This document shows positions 1 to 9,230 of a stretch of 64,000 nucleotides of DNA, in pieces. Position 1 is the first letter of the stretch; each line of letters starts with the position of its first letter. The stretch is taken from positions 1 to 64,000 of the forward strand of contig JAFGON010000057.1 of NCBI GenBank assembly GCA_016926475.1. The letters run 5' to 3'. The notes beneath the pieces were generated by a model. That model was given only the letters and a program-made list of their open reading frames with translations, was not told where the DNA came from and made no database searches. The position numbers and the translations under genes are program-made. The stretch is from a candidate division WOR-3 bacterium (GTDB lineage Bacteria; SDB-A).

Positions 1-89
1 ACCGTCGGCGACATCGTATACAAATATATTATCCCGCTGACTAACGTCACGACCGTGAATACAATCATTCGAACCTTGTTCATCGACAT
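1..89 (-). CDS. N-terminus of a membrane protein, possibly DUF2723 family (partial)
   Basis: The gene runs off the left edge, leaving 29 codons. An AAGGAG ribosome binding site lies about 6 nt before the ATG at 89. The protein opens with Met-Ser-Met-Asn-Lys, then one hydrophobic helix, then Leu-Tyr-Thr-Met-Ser-Pro-Thr. A first helix followed by a T-x-S-P-T motif is typical of DUF2723 proteins, large multi-helix membrane proteins related to protein O-mannosyltransferases. It follows cdaA by 36 nt on the same strand and is probably the next gene of the ftsH-folP-cdaA operon. CdaR, the usual partner downstream of cdaA, is the alternative, but the SPT motif argues against it. The family call is tentative. 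Confidence 0.45.
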   Translation of the reverse strand, partial: MSMNKVRMIVFTVVTLVSGIIYLYTMSPT

Positions 90-125
90 TTTAATTTTCT
101 CCTTGCCCTTTTTATCTCTGACAGA

Positions 126-950
126 TCATTTTATCTTTTCAAAAACAGTACGCAATTCTTCTAACCACTTTCTTTTAGGTTTGCGCCTATCCATGAGATT
201 CTGCGATAGATTGACCCTCAAGGTGTCCGGATCAACTTTTCTTATTAGTTTTTTACCTGTCGCTATTGATATATCGCCGGTCTGCTCCGACACCACTATG
301 CTTATTGCGTCTGTTTCCTCAGCGATACCCATGGCTGCTCTGTGCCTCATTCCAAGTTGGCTCGATTCTTTCCCTAGGTACCTGTTTGTCCATGGAAGAC
401 GGGTTTTAGCAGCGATAATTTTCGTGTCTTTTATTATCACCGCACCATCATGTAGAGGAGATCCTTTGGTGAATATAGTTTCGAGAAGAAAACTCGATAC
501 AGTGGCGTCCAAACTGACACCGTCCTCTCTGAGAAGGTGCTTCAGTCCGACATACCTTTCAATGACTATCAATGCGCCAATATACTGATCTGACAGCCAT
601 TGGCATGCTTCCACGATTTCTTCGATGTTTTTCTGAGTGTGTTCTTCTCTGTCCCTTCTCAAGAAGTTGAAAAACTGCTTTTTGCCGATAGTCGAGAGGA
701 TGGACCTTATTTCCGGCTGGAACAGTATGACAAAAGCTATTAGCCATACTGTTTCCAGTCCTTTTAAAAGCCATGAAAGAGCACGCAATTGAAGAATATT
801 CGCCATGAAACCGAGAATGAAAACAACTACAAGCCCGGTCAGCATCGAAATGGCTTTCGTCCCTCGGAAAAATATCAGCACAAAATAAATTATCAGTGCT
901 ACGAGGAATATGTCTATAAAGTCAAGAGTTATGAATTGAATTAAATTCAT
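126..950 (-). CDS. cdaA: Diadenylate cyclase CdaA (c-di-AMP synthase)
   Basis: Membrane-bound enzyme that condenses two ATP into cyclic di-AMP. The 274-residue protein has three N-terminal hydrophobic segments (about 10-28, 33-52, 62-79) and then a DisA_N/DAC domain. Its signature motifs are visible: Asp-Gly-Ala at 168-170 and Gly-Met-Arg-His-Arg-Ala-Ala at 200-206, plus the S-E-x-T-G segment near 221. Length and order match CdaA rather than DisA or CdaS. The ATG overlaps the folP stop by 4 nt, so translation is probably coupled. A PgpH-type c-di-AMP phosphodiesterase lies in the same window at 37739-40075, so synthesis and breakdown are both encoded. Confidence 0.94.
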   Translation of the reverse strand: MNLIQFITLDFIDIFLVALIIYFVLIFFRGTKAISMLTGLVVVFILGFMANILQLRALSWLLKGLETVWLIAFVILFQPEIRSILSTIGKKQFFNFLRRDREEHTQKNIEEIVEACQWLSDQYIGALIVIERYVGLKHLLREDGVSLDATVSSFLLETIFTKGSPLHDGAVIIKDTKIIAAKTRLPWTNRYLGKESSQLGMRHRAAMGIAEETDAISIVVSEQTGDISIATGKKLIRKVDPDTLRVNLSQNLMDRRKPKRKWLEELRTVFEKIK

Positions 951-2155
951 CTTCCTTCCTTTATCGCCCCGTATGCCACATCGAGAGCCTTCTTCGTCTG
1001 TTCGACATCGTGAGTTCTGAAAAGCCTCACGCCTTGCATCAAAGCGAGAGTTGACAGAGAAAGGGTTCCGGAAAGCCTTTCAGCAGGGGTCTGCCCCCCC
1101 CCGAGAGCGCCTATGAGCGATTTTCTCGATAGCCCTATGTAAACAGGTCTTTCCAAATATTCACCCAAATCTTTCAAACTTTTCAACAAAGACAAATTGT
1201 GCTTGAAGGTCTTTCCAAATCCAATACCGGGATCAAAAACGATTTTCTCTTTCATAATTCCAAAAGATAATGCTTTCTCCTGCTGGCGATCAAGGTAGTC
1301 CCTAACTTCTTCAAAAACGTTTTCGTAATGAGGGTTTTCCTGCATGGTGTAAGGATCACCTTTTTTGTGCATTAAAACTACTCCGCATGAATTTTCAAGA
1401 ACAGTCCTCATCATTTCTTCGTTTTCAAGACCTGATACATCGTTGACCGCATCGCAGCCCTCTTTCAGGGCTTTTTGGGCTGTCGAAGGATGGACGGTGT
1501 CAATCGAAATCGGAAGGTCGGTTATTTTTCTCAAAGCAGAAATAACCGGAAAAACTCTCGCAAATTCCTGTTCGGGACTGACTCTCTCGCTTCCGGGTCT
1601 GGTGGATTCACCCCCTACGTCGAGCATATCCGCTCCCTGATCGATCATTTCCAGAGCTAGCTCTACGGCTTTTTCCGACTCGAATTTTCTCGACTGTTCG
1701 TAAAAACTGTCCGGGGTGACGTTTATGATTCCAATGATTCTAGGTTTGTCCAGAACTATCTCCTTCTCACTCATCTTCCATACAAAATCAGATACAAGCC
1801 TGTCGTGGCTTGAGAGGATTTTTCGAATCTTTTCTGACAGCTCGCTCAGGTGAAACTGCTGTATTTTTATCTTTTCAGCGATGACGTGAAGCTGAGACCT
1901 GGTGCCCATGATGAGGACCTTTGTCCTCAAAGAAGTACCGTTGATCACGCCTCCCGCTACAGCGGCTTCGGCTCCAGACGAAAGAGCCGCCTGCTTGAGG
2001 ACGTTGCCACCCGCCATAGAAAGGTCGTCGATGAAAATACAAACAATCTCGGATTTTCTCCACATCAGGTCCCATGCTTCCCTGTCGACTCCAATCCTCT
2101 CAAAAACACCGTAGACCTCGTCTCTGTTGTCCAGAGAAATGACGCAGGCTTTCAT
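947..2155 (-). CDS. folP: Dihydropteroate synthase (long form)
   Basis: Condenses 6-hydroxymethyl-dihydropterin diphosphate with p-aminobenzoate in folate synthesis. The catalytic TIM barrel starts near residue 140 with the INVTPDSF motif, followed by GADMLDVGGESTRPGS (about 174-189), the PISIDT strand, an NDVSG strand and a C-terminal R-T-H-D-V motif. Residues 1-130 form an extension not needed for catalysis; this long form occurs in several bacterial lineages in place of the usual protein of about 280 residues. It sits between ftsH and cdaA with 4-nt ATGA overlaps on both sides, so the three genes are very likely one transcript. Confidence 0.93.
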   Translation of the reverse strand: MKACVISLDNRDEVYGVFERIGVDREAWDLMWRKSEIVCIFIDDLSMAGGNVLKQAALSSGAEAAVAGGVINGTSLRTKVLIMGTRSQLHVIAEKIKIQQFHLSELSEKIRKILSSHDRLVSDFVWKMSEKEIVLDKPRIIGIINVTPDSFYEQSRKFESEKAVELALEMIDQGADMLDVGGESTRPGSERVSPEQEFARVFPVISALRKITDLPISIDTVHPSTAQKALKEGCDAVNDVSGLENEEMMRTVLENSCGVVLMHKKGDPYTMQENPHYENVFEEVRDYLDRQQEKALSFGIMKEKIVFDPGIGFGKTFKHNLSLLKSLKDLGEYLERPVYIGLSRKSLIGALGGGQTPAERLSGTLSLSTLALMQGVRLFRTHDVEQTKKALDVAYGAIKEGR

Positions 2156-4020
2156 TCAGAATCCTCGCTTAAAGGTGTCTTGCCGCATTCTTTTATGATT
2201 TCATCTATTTCAGCTCCGGTGACGACTTCTTTCTCGAGGAGTTTCTTCACTGTCTTTTCAAAGACTTCGAGGTTGTCTTTTAAAATCTTGACGGCTTTTT
2301 CGTAAGAAATTTCGAGTATTTTCTTGACCTCCTGGTCTATTATTTCAGCCGTGACCTCCGAGTACTCTTTACCGTAAGAAAATTCTTTTCCGCCTATCGA
2401 AAACCTCTCGTCAGATTTACCGTAATTAACCGGACCGACTTTATCGCTCATGCCCCACTCGACAACGAGTGTTCTCGCTATCAGAGAAGCTCTTTCAAGG
2501 TCGTTCGCCGCGCCTGACGTAGGTTCACCAAAGACCATCATCTCGGCGGCTCTTCCGCCCAACAGCTGACATAGTATGCTCTCAATGTATTTTTTTCTGT
2601 AAATCCTCTTGTCGTCTATAGGAAGGGATTGAGTAACGCCGAGAGCTCTTCCCCTGGGTATGATCGAAACTTTGTGAATGGGGTCGGATTCGGGTGTGAA
2701 CTTCGCCACAATCGCGTGTCCCGCTTCGTGGTTCGCCGTGATTACCTTTTCTTTTTCGTTTATCAGAAGGGATTTGCGTTCCACCCCCATAAGTATCTTG
2801 TCTTTAGCCCACTCGAAATCGACCATCTCTATATAGTCTTTGCCCTTTTTCGCCGCCTGAAGAGCCGCTTCGTTCGCCATGTTGGCAAGGTCGGCGCCTA
2901 CAAAACCCGGGCTTTGCTTGGCTATAACGCTCAGATCCACATCGGGCGAGAGAGGAAGGTCTCTTGTGTGAACTTCGAGTATTCCTTTTCTGCCTTTGAC
3001 GTCGGGGACATCGACTATTACCCTTCTGTCGAATCTTCCCGGCCTGAGCAGGGCGTTGTCGAGTATCTCCGGTCTGTTGGTGGCTGCTACGACTATTATT
3101 CCCTGGTTTTGTTCAAACCCGTCCATTTCCGAAAGAAGCGCGTTAAGTGTCTGTTCCCTTTCTTCGTGCGCTCCGGATAACGTGTTGCCTCTGTGCCTTC
3201 CGACCGCGTCAATTTCGTCAATGAAAATTATACAAGGAGTGTTCTCTTTGGCGTTCTTGAAAAGATCACGTACTCTGCTTGCCCCGACTCCGACGAAAAT
3301 TTCTACGAAATCCGACCCTGTGATGGAGAAAAAGGGGACATCAGCTTCACCGGCGACCGCTCTTGCCAACAAAGTCTTTCCTGTTCCGGGAGCGCCTATG
3401 AGCAGGACTCCTTTAGGAACCTTAGCCCCGAGTCTGGTGAATTTTTTGGGATCTTTAAGAAATTCTATCACTTCCTTGAGTTCATCTTTGGCTTCGTCGC
3501 CTCCCGCAACATCTTTGAAAGTGACCTTGTTTTTTGTCGCGATAAACCTTTTAGCTCTGGATTTGGCAAAAGAAAAAGCCTTTCCGGATCCTTGGCTGTC
3601 CATCATGTATCTCCATATAAAAATCCACGCGACAAAAATGACTACTATCGGTATCCAGGGCAGAATATACTGCCAGAAATTTGAAGGGCTTTTTGAAGAG
3701 ACGACTACAGAGCTGTCGGACAGTATTTCTCTAATTAGGTCGGGGTCAGGATACGGAATCCTCGTCTTGAAAAGTTTAAATTCGTCCTTCTCAGGGTCGA
3801 TCCTGACGCGCTCGTTCAACTCACCCTCGATTTCCTGTTCCACTACCACGAGAGATTTGACTTTACCTTCTTTCAACAATCCATAAAAATAAGAAAAATC
3901 GACGGTCTCCCTTTTTTCTCTCTTCATACCCCAGATTTCAGATATGACAAGACCTACCAAAATTATGGCTACCCAGAATAGCATTCCTTTTAAAAACGAA
4001 AATTTTTTATTGTTAGGCAA
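2152..4020 (-). CDS. ftsH: ATP-dependent zinc metalloprotease FtsH
   Basis: Membrane-anchored AAA+ protease that degrades misassembled membrane proteins and regulatory proteins. One N-terminal helix (about 10-27), a short periplasmic domain, a second helix (about 118-137), the AAA module with Walker A GAPGTGKT and Walker [12 protein letters not shown], the second region of homology ([20 protein letters not shown]), and the M41 zinc site HEAGH. The start is TTG at 4020, supported by an AGGAGG about 10 nt upstream. At 622 residues it has the usual length. It lies between hpt and folP in the same orientation. Confidence 0.97.
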   Translation of the reverse strand: MPNNKKFSFLKGMLFWVAIILVGLVISEIWGMKREKRETVDFSYFYGLLKEGKVKSLVVVEQEIEGELNERVRIDPEKDEFKLFKTRIPYPDPDLIREILSDSSVVVSSKSPSNFWQYILPWIPIVVIFVAWIFIWRYMMDSQGSGKAFSFAKSRAKRFIATKNKVTFKDVAGGDEAKDELKEVIEFLKDPKKFTRLGAKVPKGVLLIGAPGTGKTLLARAVAGEADVPFFSITGSDFVEIFVGVGASRVRDLFKNAKENTPCIIFIDEIDAVGRHRGNTLSGAHEEREQTLNALLSEMDGFEQNQGIIVVAATNRPEILDNALLRPGRFDRRVIVDVPDVKGRKGILEVHTRDLPLSPDVDLSVIAKQSPGFVGADLANMANEAALQAAKKGKDYIEMVDFEWAKDKILMGVERKSLLINEKEKVITANHEAGHAIVAKFTPESDPIHKVSIIPRGRALGVTQSLPIDDKRIYRKKYIESILCQLLGGRAAEMMVFGEPTSGAANDLERASLIARTLVVEWGMSDKVGPVNYGKSDERFSIGGKEFSYGKEYSEVTAEIIDQEVKKILEISYEKAVKILKDNLEVFEKTVKKLLEKEVVTGAEIDEIIKECGKTPLSEDSE

Positions 4021-4064
4021 TTTTTTTCAACCTCCTGAGATCATTCCAAGATCAATTGTTCATA

Positions 4065-4583
4065 TCAACCCAAAACCGCAACATAGGGAAGGTTGCGATA
4101 TTTTTCGTTCCAGTCCAAACCGTAACCTACAACGAATTTATCCGGAATTCTCACACCCGTGAAATCAATGGTGAGTTCCGTCTGTCTTCTCGTAGGTTTG
4201 TCAAGAAATGCGCATATCTTCAAAGTTTTCGGAGACCTCGAAGCGAGAAGATTTCTTATGTACGAAATAGTCAGACCTGTGTCAACTATGTCTTCGATGA
4301 GCAAGACGTTTTTCCCAGCAATAGGCTGGTCGAGATCTTTGTTTATCTTCACGACGCCGCTTGTCCTGGTCGAATCCCCGTAAGAAGAAGCCGCCATAAA
4401 ATCGAGGCCGACCGGGAATTTCAATTTTCTCATCAAATCAGAAGTGAAGACTATCGACCCTTTGAGAATCGAAACGAGAACCACCTCTTGGTAACCGGAG
4501 TAGAAGCCGTTCAACTCCGACGCAATTTTCTCTATCGCGTTGCTTATCTCGTTTTCGTCGAGTAGTATCTGTTTTATCTCCAC
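4065..4583 (-). CDS. hpt: Hypoxanthine phosphoribosyltransferase
   Basis: Purine salvage enzyme converting hypoxanthine or guanine plus PRPP to IMP or GMP. The 172-residue protein carries the PRPP loop LLIEDIVDTGLT and the expected upstream LKGSIVF segment. The start is GTG at 4583, 5 nt after the tilS stop. The tilS-hpt-ftsH order is a widespread bacterial arrangement (known in Bacillus and many others), which supports all three calls. Confidence 0.94.
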   Translation of the reverse strand: MEIKQILLDENEISNAIEKIASELNGFYSGYQEVVLVSILKGSIVFTSDLMRKLKFPVGLDFMAASSYGDSTRTSGVVKINKDLDQPIAGKNVLLIEDIVDTGLTISYIRNLLASRSPKTLKICAFLDKPTRRQTELTIDFTGVRIPDKFVVGYGLDWNEKYRNLPYVAVLG

Positions 4584-4588
4584 CTTGT

Positions 4589-5593
4589 TTACCGCCTTTT
4601 GAAAATCAGAAGCCTGCCCCTTGAAATCTTTGCTTTGACATCTCCGCTGTCAAGGCGCGTCCCGGCAAGACCGGAAGCCAAAGCGTAAAGCCTTTCAGTC
4701 TGGTTGCTGTCTATGGATAGATGCCCGGCTTTCAACGCCGCTTTCCTGAGCATTCTCCTTTTTAAATGGCAGGGCAATTTTCTTAATTCTTTCAAGTTTA
4801 TAGTATAACCTTCAGGGTTTAGCCAGGCAACATCATTTAACAGCCTTTCCTCAATCTGTTCGAGGGTCTTTTCGTCCTGTTCAAGAAACGCGAACAGCCT
4901 TTCAAAATAAACCCGGTAATCTCTGCCGGAAATCTCTCCGAAAACCGGCATAAGGGATTTTCTTATTCTGTTCCTCTTGAAATCCATCAGTTCATTTGTG
5001 GAATCCTCTGAAAACTCAATTGAATTATCAGTTAAAAAAGCTCTTATCGCGGATCTCGTCACAGACAAAAGAGGTCTGAAATAAAAACTTCTACGTTCCC
5101 TTATGGATATAAGACCGTTCAAACCTGTTCCTCTCATCAAGTTGAAAAAGAAAGTCTCAATTCTGTCGTCGAGATTGTGCCCGAGCAGGATAAGTGCTTT
5201 ATTGTCCTTCGCGAATCGTTCAAAAAAACCGTACCTTTTCTCTCTCAAACTGTTTTCCGACGCCCCCCTTTGGGGATTTGGGATCTCTCCCTTGAAAAAC
5301 ATCACATGGAGTTTAACCGCCGTGGATTCTACAAGCGATACCTCCCTTTGAACTTCTTCCCTTGGTCTCTGTCCATGGTCGAAGTAGATTAGACCTTTGA
5401 AGTTCATACCGAGAAAATAACTTGAAAGATAAGTTAAAGCGATTGAATCACCGCCTCCGCTGCAGGCTACAAAGACCCTATTCTGCTTTTGAATCCGTTC
5501 AAAAGCTTTTTTTGATTTTTCCCTTAAACCGTTTCTGAAAACCAGTTCGAAATTATCATCTTGAGGTGTGTTCATAAACTCTGTAAAATTCAT
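4589..5593 (-). CDS. tilS: tRNA(Ile)-lysidine synthase TilS
   Basis: Modifies C34 of the CAU-anticodon tRNA-Ile to lysidine so that it reads AUA codons. The PP-loop ATPase signature SGGGDS is near residue 46, followed by the LGHNLDDRIETFFFNLMRGTG segment region and R-P-L, as in the TilS/TtcA N-domain; about 100 further residues form the TilS substrate-binding part. The start at 5593 overlaps the upstream glycosyltransferase gene by 38 nt; an internal ATG at 5575 would shorten the overlap to 20 nt. It is transcribed with hpt and ftsH. Confidence 0.93.
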   Translation of the reverse strand: MNFTEFMNTPQDDNFELVFRNGLREKSKKAFERIQKQNRVFVACSGGGDSIALTYLSSYFLGMNFKGLIYFDHGQRPREEVQREVSLVESTAVKLHVMFFKGEIPNPQRGASENSLREKRYGFFERFAKDNKALILLGHNLDDRIETFFFNLMRGTGLNGLISIRERRSFYFRPLLSVTRSAIRAFLTDNSIEFSEDSTNELMDFKRNRIRKSLMPVFGEISGRDYRVYFERLFAFLEQDEKTLEQIEERLLNDVAWLNPEGYTINLKELRKLPCHLKRRMLRKAALKAGHLSIDSNQTERLYALASGLAGTRLDSGDVKAKISRGRLLIFKRR

Positions 5594-7166
5594 TGCCTCC
5601 GATAAACCGAAGGTCTTTCTCTCCTTTAAGCAAATTTTCGATTTCTCTTATTTCCGCGTTTTCATGCCACGCGTTCACGAAAACCATCATTTTATCACTG
5701 TTTTCTATCTCAGAGAAACCGAGCGGAGGTCTTCTGAAAATTCTGACGAATTTAACCGAAGTGTCGGATCCCCTGTCCGCGCTGTTAAAATAATACGTCA
5801 TCTGGGGGTTGGTCAAGTGAAGTGTGTCGTCGATGTAGACGACAGCATTGTAATTTTCTTTGAAAAACTTTTCCGAGTATAAGTCAATCCCGGTTTCGTA
5901 GTAGAGTCTTGTTTGCGTGAAAACTCCCGATACAATTGACACAAGAAAAAGAGAATACGCAGATAGCCTGCCGGCAGTTTTTTTGTAAAAAAAACCCATA
6001 AGGACTAAAAAAAGCGAAAAAACTGCCGCCGACAAGACCAAGTCTTCGGTTCCGGGTCTTGAAAATTCTCTCAAAAATGGAAACAGCGACCACAGGACAA
6101 AAAATGCGGAAAAAAGCCATAAAAAGACGCTTTTCTCGTTTTTTCTACAGATATCCGACAACAATATACCCGTCACTGCCGCCAAAGAAGGGATGAAAAG
6201 CAGGGAATATGTCCTAAGTTGTGTTCTTGAAAAGCTGAAAATGGCAAAAGAAATCAGAAAATTGAAAAAAAACATTCTCAATTCCGGCCTATGGTCTCTG
6301 GCGATTTTAAAAAATTTTGTCAGTATCAAAGCCAAACTCACCGGCATCAGCACGGCCAATTGATTGACGTAAAAAAGCGCTCCAAGTCTTTGAACGTTTG
6401 ACTCAACTCCCAAAAAAGCCCTTTTAACCAGATGGAAAAGAAAAAAATTGTCAAAAAAATCTGGTCCATATTTAACCGCCATGAATACATGCCAGGGCAA
6501 AGACAAGGAAAATCCTGCCAGGGCGAAGACGAAAAATACCCTCAGGGCTGATCTCCAGTCAATTTTTTTGTCTAAAACTTCAAAAAACAAAAACATTCCA
6601 ACCGAAAACAGCAAGAGGTTTCCCACCAGAATCTTGCTCATCAGGGAAAATCCAAAAAACATCCCGGCGAGCATGAGATAAACTCTTTTCTTTTCCTTGT
6701 AGTATTTTAAAAAAACTAAAATCCCTGTTAATATCATAAAAGAAGTGAAGACATCGAGCTGACCCTGTCTTGAATATGAAAAGAAAAAGGCGTTAGCGCC
6801 AAGAATCAAAGCTGAAAAAAAACCCGCAAGCTTGTCATCAAAAAACAAAAAAAACGTTATGACGGCAAGAGAGCCTGCAATCGCAGACCATAATCTGACG
6901 GCGAAAGCGGTTACCCCGAAGGCTTTCATCGCCATTGCGGTCAGCCATATATAAAGTGGAGGATGCGAAGACGAATACAACCCGCCCACCGAATGGTCGG
7001 TCTGGTCGAGCCAAACTCCATGCATCAAAACACTTTTGGCTCTGACCCCATACATACCCTCGTCCCATGGCTGTATCTCGAGAGAATCGAGAAAGAAAAA
7101 CCTTGACAGCGCCACAGCGACAACCACCAGCAATCCTGTGGCAAAAACCGTTCTTTTTTTGATCAA
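5556..7166 (-). CDS. ArnT/PMT-like membrane glycosyltransferase
   Basis: A 536-residue polytopic protein with about 11-12 hydrophobic helices. The first extracytoplasmic loop has a W-D-E-G-M-Y motif near residue 38, matching the catalytic acidic residue of GT-C fold enzymes of the ArnT/dolichyl-phosphate-mannose mannosyltransferase superfamily, followed by the usual H-P-P-L-Y motif. Such enzymes move a sugar from a polyprenyl-phosphate carrier to lipid A, glycan or protein on the periplasmic side; the acceptor cannot be told here. It is the first gene of the minus-strand operon leading to tilS-hpt-ftsH-folP-cdaA. The soluble C-terminal part is short. Confidence 0.85.
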   Translation of the reverse strand: MIKKRTVFATGLLVVVAVALSRFFFLDSLEIQPWDEGMYGVRAKSVLMHGVWLDQTDHSVGGLYSSSHPPLYIWLTAMAMKAFGVTAFAVRLWSAIAGSLAVITFFLFFDDKLAGFFSALILGANAFFFSYSRQGQLDVFTSFMILTGILVFLKYYKEKKRVYLMLAGMFFGFSLMSKILVGNLLLFSVGMFLFFEVLDKKIDWRSALRVFFVFALAGFSLSLPWHVFMAVKYGPDFFDNFFLFHLVKRAFLGVESNVQRLGALFYVNQLAVLMPVSLALILTKFFKIARDHRPELRMFFFNFLISFAIFSFSRTQLRTYSLLFIPSLAAVTGILLSDICRKNEKSVFLWLFSAFFVLWSLFPFLREFSRPGTEDLVLSAAVFSLFLVLMGFFYKKTAGRLSAYSLFLVSIVSGVFTQTRLYYETGIDLYSEKFFKENYNAVVYIDDTLHLTNPQMTYYFNSADRGSDTSVKFVRIFRRPPLGFSEIENSDKMMVFVNAWHENAEIREIENLLKGEKDLRFIGGNEFYRVYEHTSR

Positions 7167-7259
7167 ATGAAAGCCGCCTTTTGCTCTTTAAGCCTTCAAA
7201 GGAAAAATCGCTGAGTTAATTTAAAAACAAAACACATCGAAAATCCAGTTTATTATGTC

Positions 7260-7288
7260 TTGACTTAGAGAAAATGTTTTAATTAAAT
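7260..7288 (+). promoter_or_regulatory. Candidate sigma-70 promoter for the 7329-11344 operon
   Basis: TTGACT at 7260-7265 and TTAAAT at 7283-7288 with 17-nt spacing, about 40 nt before the first start codon. A small imperfect hairpin (AAAGGCA/TGCC-TTT) follows in the leader. Identified by eye only. Confidence 0.4.
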
Positions 7289-7328
7289 CTTTTAAAGGCA
7301 AAAATGCCCTTTACGGGGAAGATTAATT

Positions 7329-7853
7329 ATGACAGTTATATTTTTCATCTTACTTTCTTTCACGGACTTTGAAAGACACCTAATCGTCAGGGAGATGGCT
7401 ATATCAGTAGAAACCAACGAAGTTTTCAGTGCCGACAGATGTTTTTTTTTCAAACCTTTTTCGCAGACGGAAAACGACACCCTCGCTTCAGCCTCTATGA
7501 ACCTTGCCCAGAGAAAGACCAGCAATGACTCTGTCTATGAAGAAGAAACATTATTCGTGTCGGTTGAAAAACTTAATCTGTCTTGGGAACTCTTGAATCC
7601 AACGCTTTTCACTCCGGAAAACGCCAGATGGAAGATGGATTTTTTACTCTCATATTTAGATGAAGGCGCTCTGTTCGGTTTTCACGAAGATATCATTACG
7701 GGAACGGTTCAAACCTCTGCTCTCAGCCAGGAAGATTTAGCTCCAGGCACTTTAACCGCCCCTGATAATTTTTTAAAAACCAATTTGCTTGAACTGGCGG
7801 CTGTCAGTTTTTTGTGCGCTGGTCTGGTATTTGCTTTTTATTTTATAAGATAG
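7329..7853 (+). CDS. Unknown membrane-anchored protein
   Basis: I do not recognise this 174-residue protein. It begins with a short hydrophobic stretch that could be a weak signal peptide and ends with a clear transmembrane helix (about 153-171) followed by Tyr-Phe-Ile-Arg, so most of the chain (about 20-150) is probably extracytoplasmic and tethered by its C-terminus. No cysteine pairs or catalytic motifs stand out. A purine-rich GGGGAAG stretch precedes the ATG, and the stop is followed after 10 nt by the TPR gene, so the two are probably co-transcribed and may act together. Codon use looks like that of its neighbours. Confidence 0.7.
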   Translation: MTVIFFILLSFTDFERHLIVREMAISVETNEVFSADRCFFFKPFSQTENDTLASASMNLAQRKTSNDSVYEEETLFVSVEKLNLSWELLNPTLFTPENARWKMDFLLSYLDEGALFGFHEDIITGTVQTSALSQEDLAPGTLTAPDNFLKTNLLELAAVSFLCAGLVFAFYFIR

Positions 7854-7863
7854 GGAGGCTTAA

Positions 7864-8604
7864 TTGAGTGACGAAAAATTTTATGGAAATAAACAGGCGG
7901 ACATATTGCTGCACATCGAGATGGGAAAGGCTTATCTCCGCCGGGGCAGAAGAGAAGACGCTTTAAGAGAATTGAAAACCGCTCTCGCGCTCGCACCAGA
8001 CTATCCCGACCTTCACTACGAAATCGGAGTCGTATACGCTTTGATGGGAAACTATGAAAAAGCAATTGAATTTTTTCAAAAAGCTATCGAGCTGAATCCA
8101 AATTACTTGGAACCAAGGCTCAACCTCGCAATAACACTGGCAGACGCCGGCTACGAATCAGAGGCTATCAAGCACTTCAAAAAAGTAAAAGAACTCGAGT
8201 TCAGAAGTCAATTTCTGTTCGGAGCCGCAGGACCGAGAATAGCAAACGCGCACGCTTACACAGGGGATTTGTACTTCGATGTAGAAGCTTTTGAGGGTGC
8301 TGCCGAGGAGTATAAAAAGGGGACCGAAATCGCACCGGACTTTCTCGATATCGCCCTCAAGCTCGCCAAAACATATATTGCTTTGGGGGATTTTCCCGCG
8401 GCAGAGCAGAGACTTTTGGCAATATTGAAAAGGGATCCAAACTACAGGGACGCACTCAGAATGCTTGGCTCAATCAACCTGAAAATGGGAAAAAAAGATA
8501 AAGCTAAAGCCATCTGGACAAAAATTCTCATGGAGAATCCTGATGACACCGAAGCTCAAGTGCTTTTAAACACCTTAAACGAATACGAAACCAATGCTGA
8601 TTGA
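7864..8604 (+). CDS. Tetratricopeptide repeat protein
   Basis: A soluble 246-residue protein made almost entirely of TPR units: the 34-residue pattern with small residues at positions 8 and 20 and a terminal D/N-P recurs about six times (for example LNPNYLEPRLNLAITLADAG and DPNYRDALRMLGSINLKMGK). It has no signal peptide or membrane helix, so it is a cytoplasmic scaffold of unknown partner. The start is TTG at 7864 with GGGAGG 5-10 nt upstream. The 3' end overlaps upp by 11 nt. Confidence 0.86.
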   Translation: MSDEKFYGNKQADILLHIEMGKAYLRRGRREDALRELKTALALAPDYPDLHYEIGVVYALMGNYEKAIEFFQKAIELNPNYLEPRLNLAITLADAGYESEAIKHFKKVKELEFRSQFLFGAAGPRIANAHAYTGDLYFDVEAFEGAAEEYKKGTEIAPDFLDIALKLAKTYIALGDFPAAEQRLLAILKRDPNYRDALRMLGSINLKMGKKDKAKAIWTKILMENPDDTEAQVLLNTLNEYETNAD

Positions 8605-9211
8605 AATTCAAAATCCCCTTGCCAAAAGCGAATTGTCCGCAGCGAGGGATATAAAAACAGGCAAAGGTGGTTTCAGGTCGTCAGTCTGGAGGATGACGAC
8701 TTGTCTTTTTTTGGAGGCGTCAAAAGATATCCGCACAAAAAGCCGAATGGTAATCACCCCTCTGGAGAAGACCAGAGGCCTATCAATCGACCAATCAGAG
8801 ATAGTATTGACACCCATATTGAGAGCGGGTATGGGCATGGTCAATCCGATCCTCGAGTTTTTACCCGAAGTCCGTGTTTATCCAGTCGGCATAAAAAGGA
8901 ACGAAAAAACCCTGAAACCATCGACTTATTACAACAGCCTGCCCAATGATTTAGGCGGGAAATACGTCTTCGTCCTCGACCCCATGCTGGCTACAGGAGG
9001 ATCCGTCATCTCTTTGCTCTCGGAATTGAAAAAAAAAGGAACTGCTTTAATAAGCATAATTACGATAATTTGCGCCCCGGAAGGCGTCGGGAAAATAGAA
9101 AGAAAATATCCCTCTGTCAAAATATACACAGTTTCTCTCGACAGAGAACTCGACGACCACGGATACATCCTTCCCGGGCTTGGAGACGCCGGAGATAGGA
9201 TTTTCGGCTAA
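8594..9211 (+). CDS. upp: Uracil phosphoribosyltransferase
   Basis: Pyrimidine salvage enzyme making UMP from uracil and PRPP. The 205-residue protein has the hallmarks of bacterial Upp: ILRAGMGMV, the PRPP-binding LDPMLATGGS, and the uracil-binding C-terminal YILPGLGDAGDRIFG. It starts inside the end of the TPR gene (11-nt overlap), and its own 3' end contains the ribosome-binding region of lspA only after the stop, so all are in one transcript. Confidence 0.94.
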   Translation: MLIEIQNPLAKSELSAARDIKTGKGGFRSSVWRMTTCLFLEASKDIRTKSRMVITPLEKTRGLSIDQSEIVLTPILRAGMGMVNPILEFLPEVRVYPVGIKRNEKTLKPSTYYNSLPNDLGGKYVFVLDPMLATGGSVISLLSELKKKGTALISIITIICAPEGVGKIERKYPSVKIYTVSLDRELDDHGYILPGLGDAGDRIFG

Positions 9212-9230
9212 ACTATTTCAGGAGGTCAAA

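Noticed and set aside
55-588. 177-codon plus-strand frame opposite cdaA
   Set aside because: Antisense to a gene with clear diadenylate cyclase motifs; its own translation has no recognisable pattern and no ribosome binding site.
2629-3886. Long plus-strand frames opposite ftsH
   Set aside because: Shadows of the ftsH coding frame; no domain pattern.
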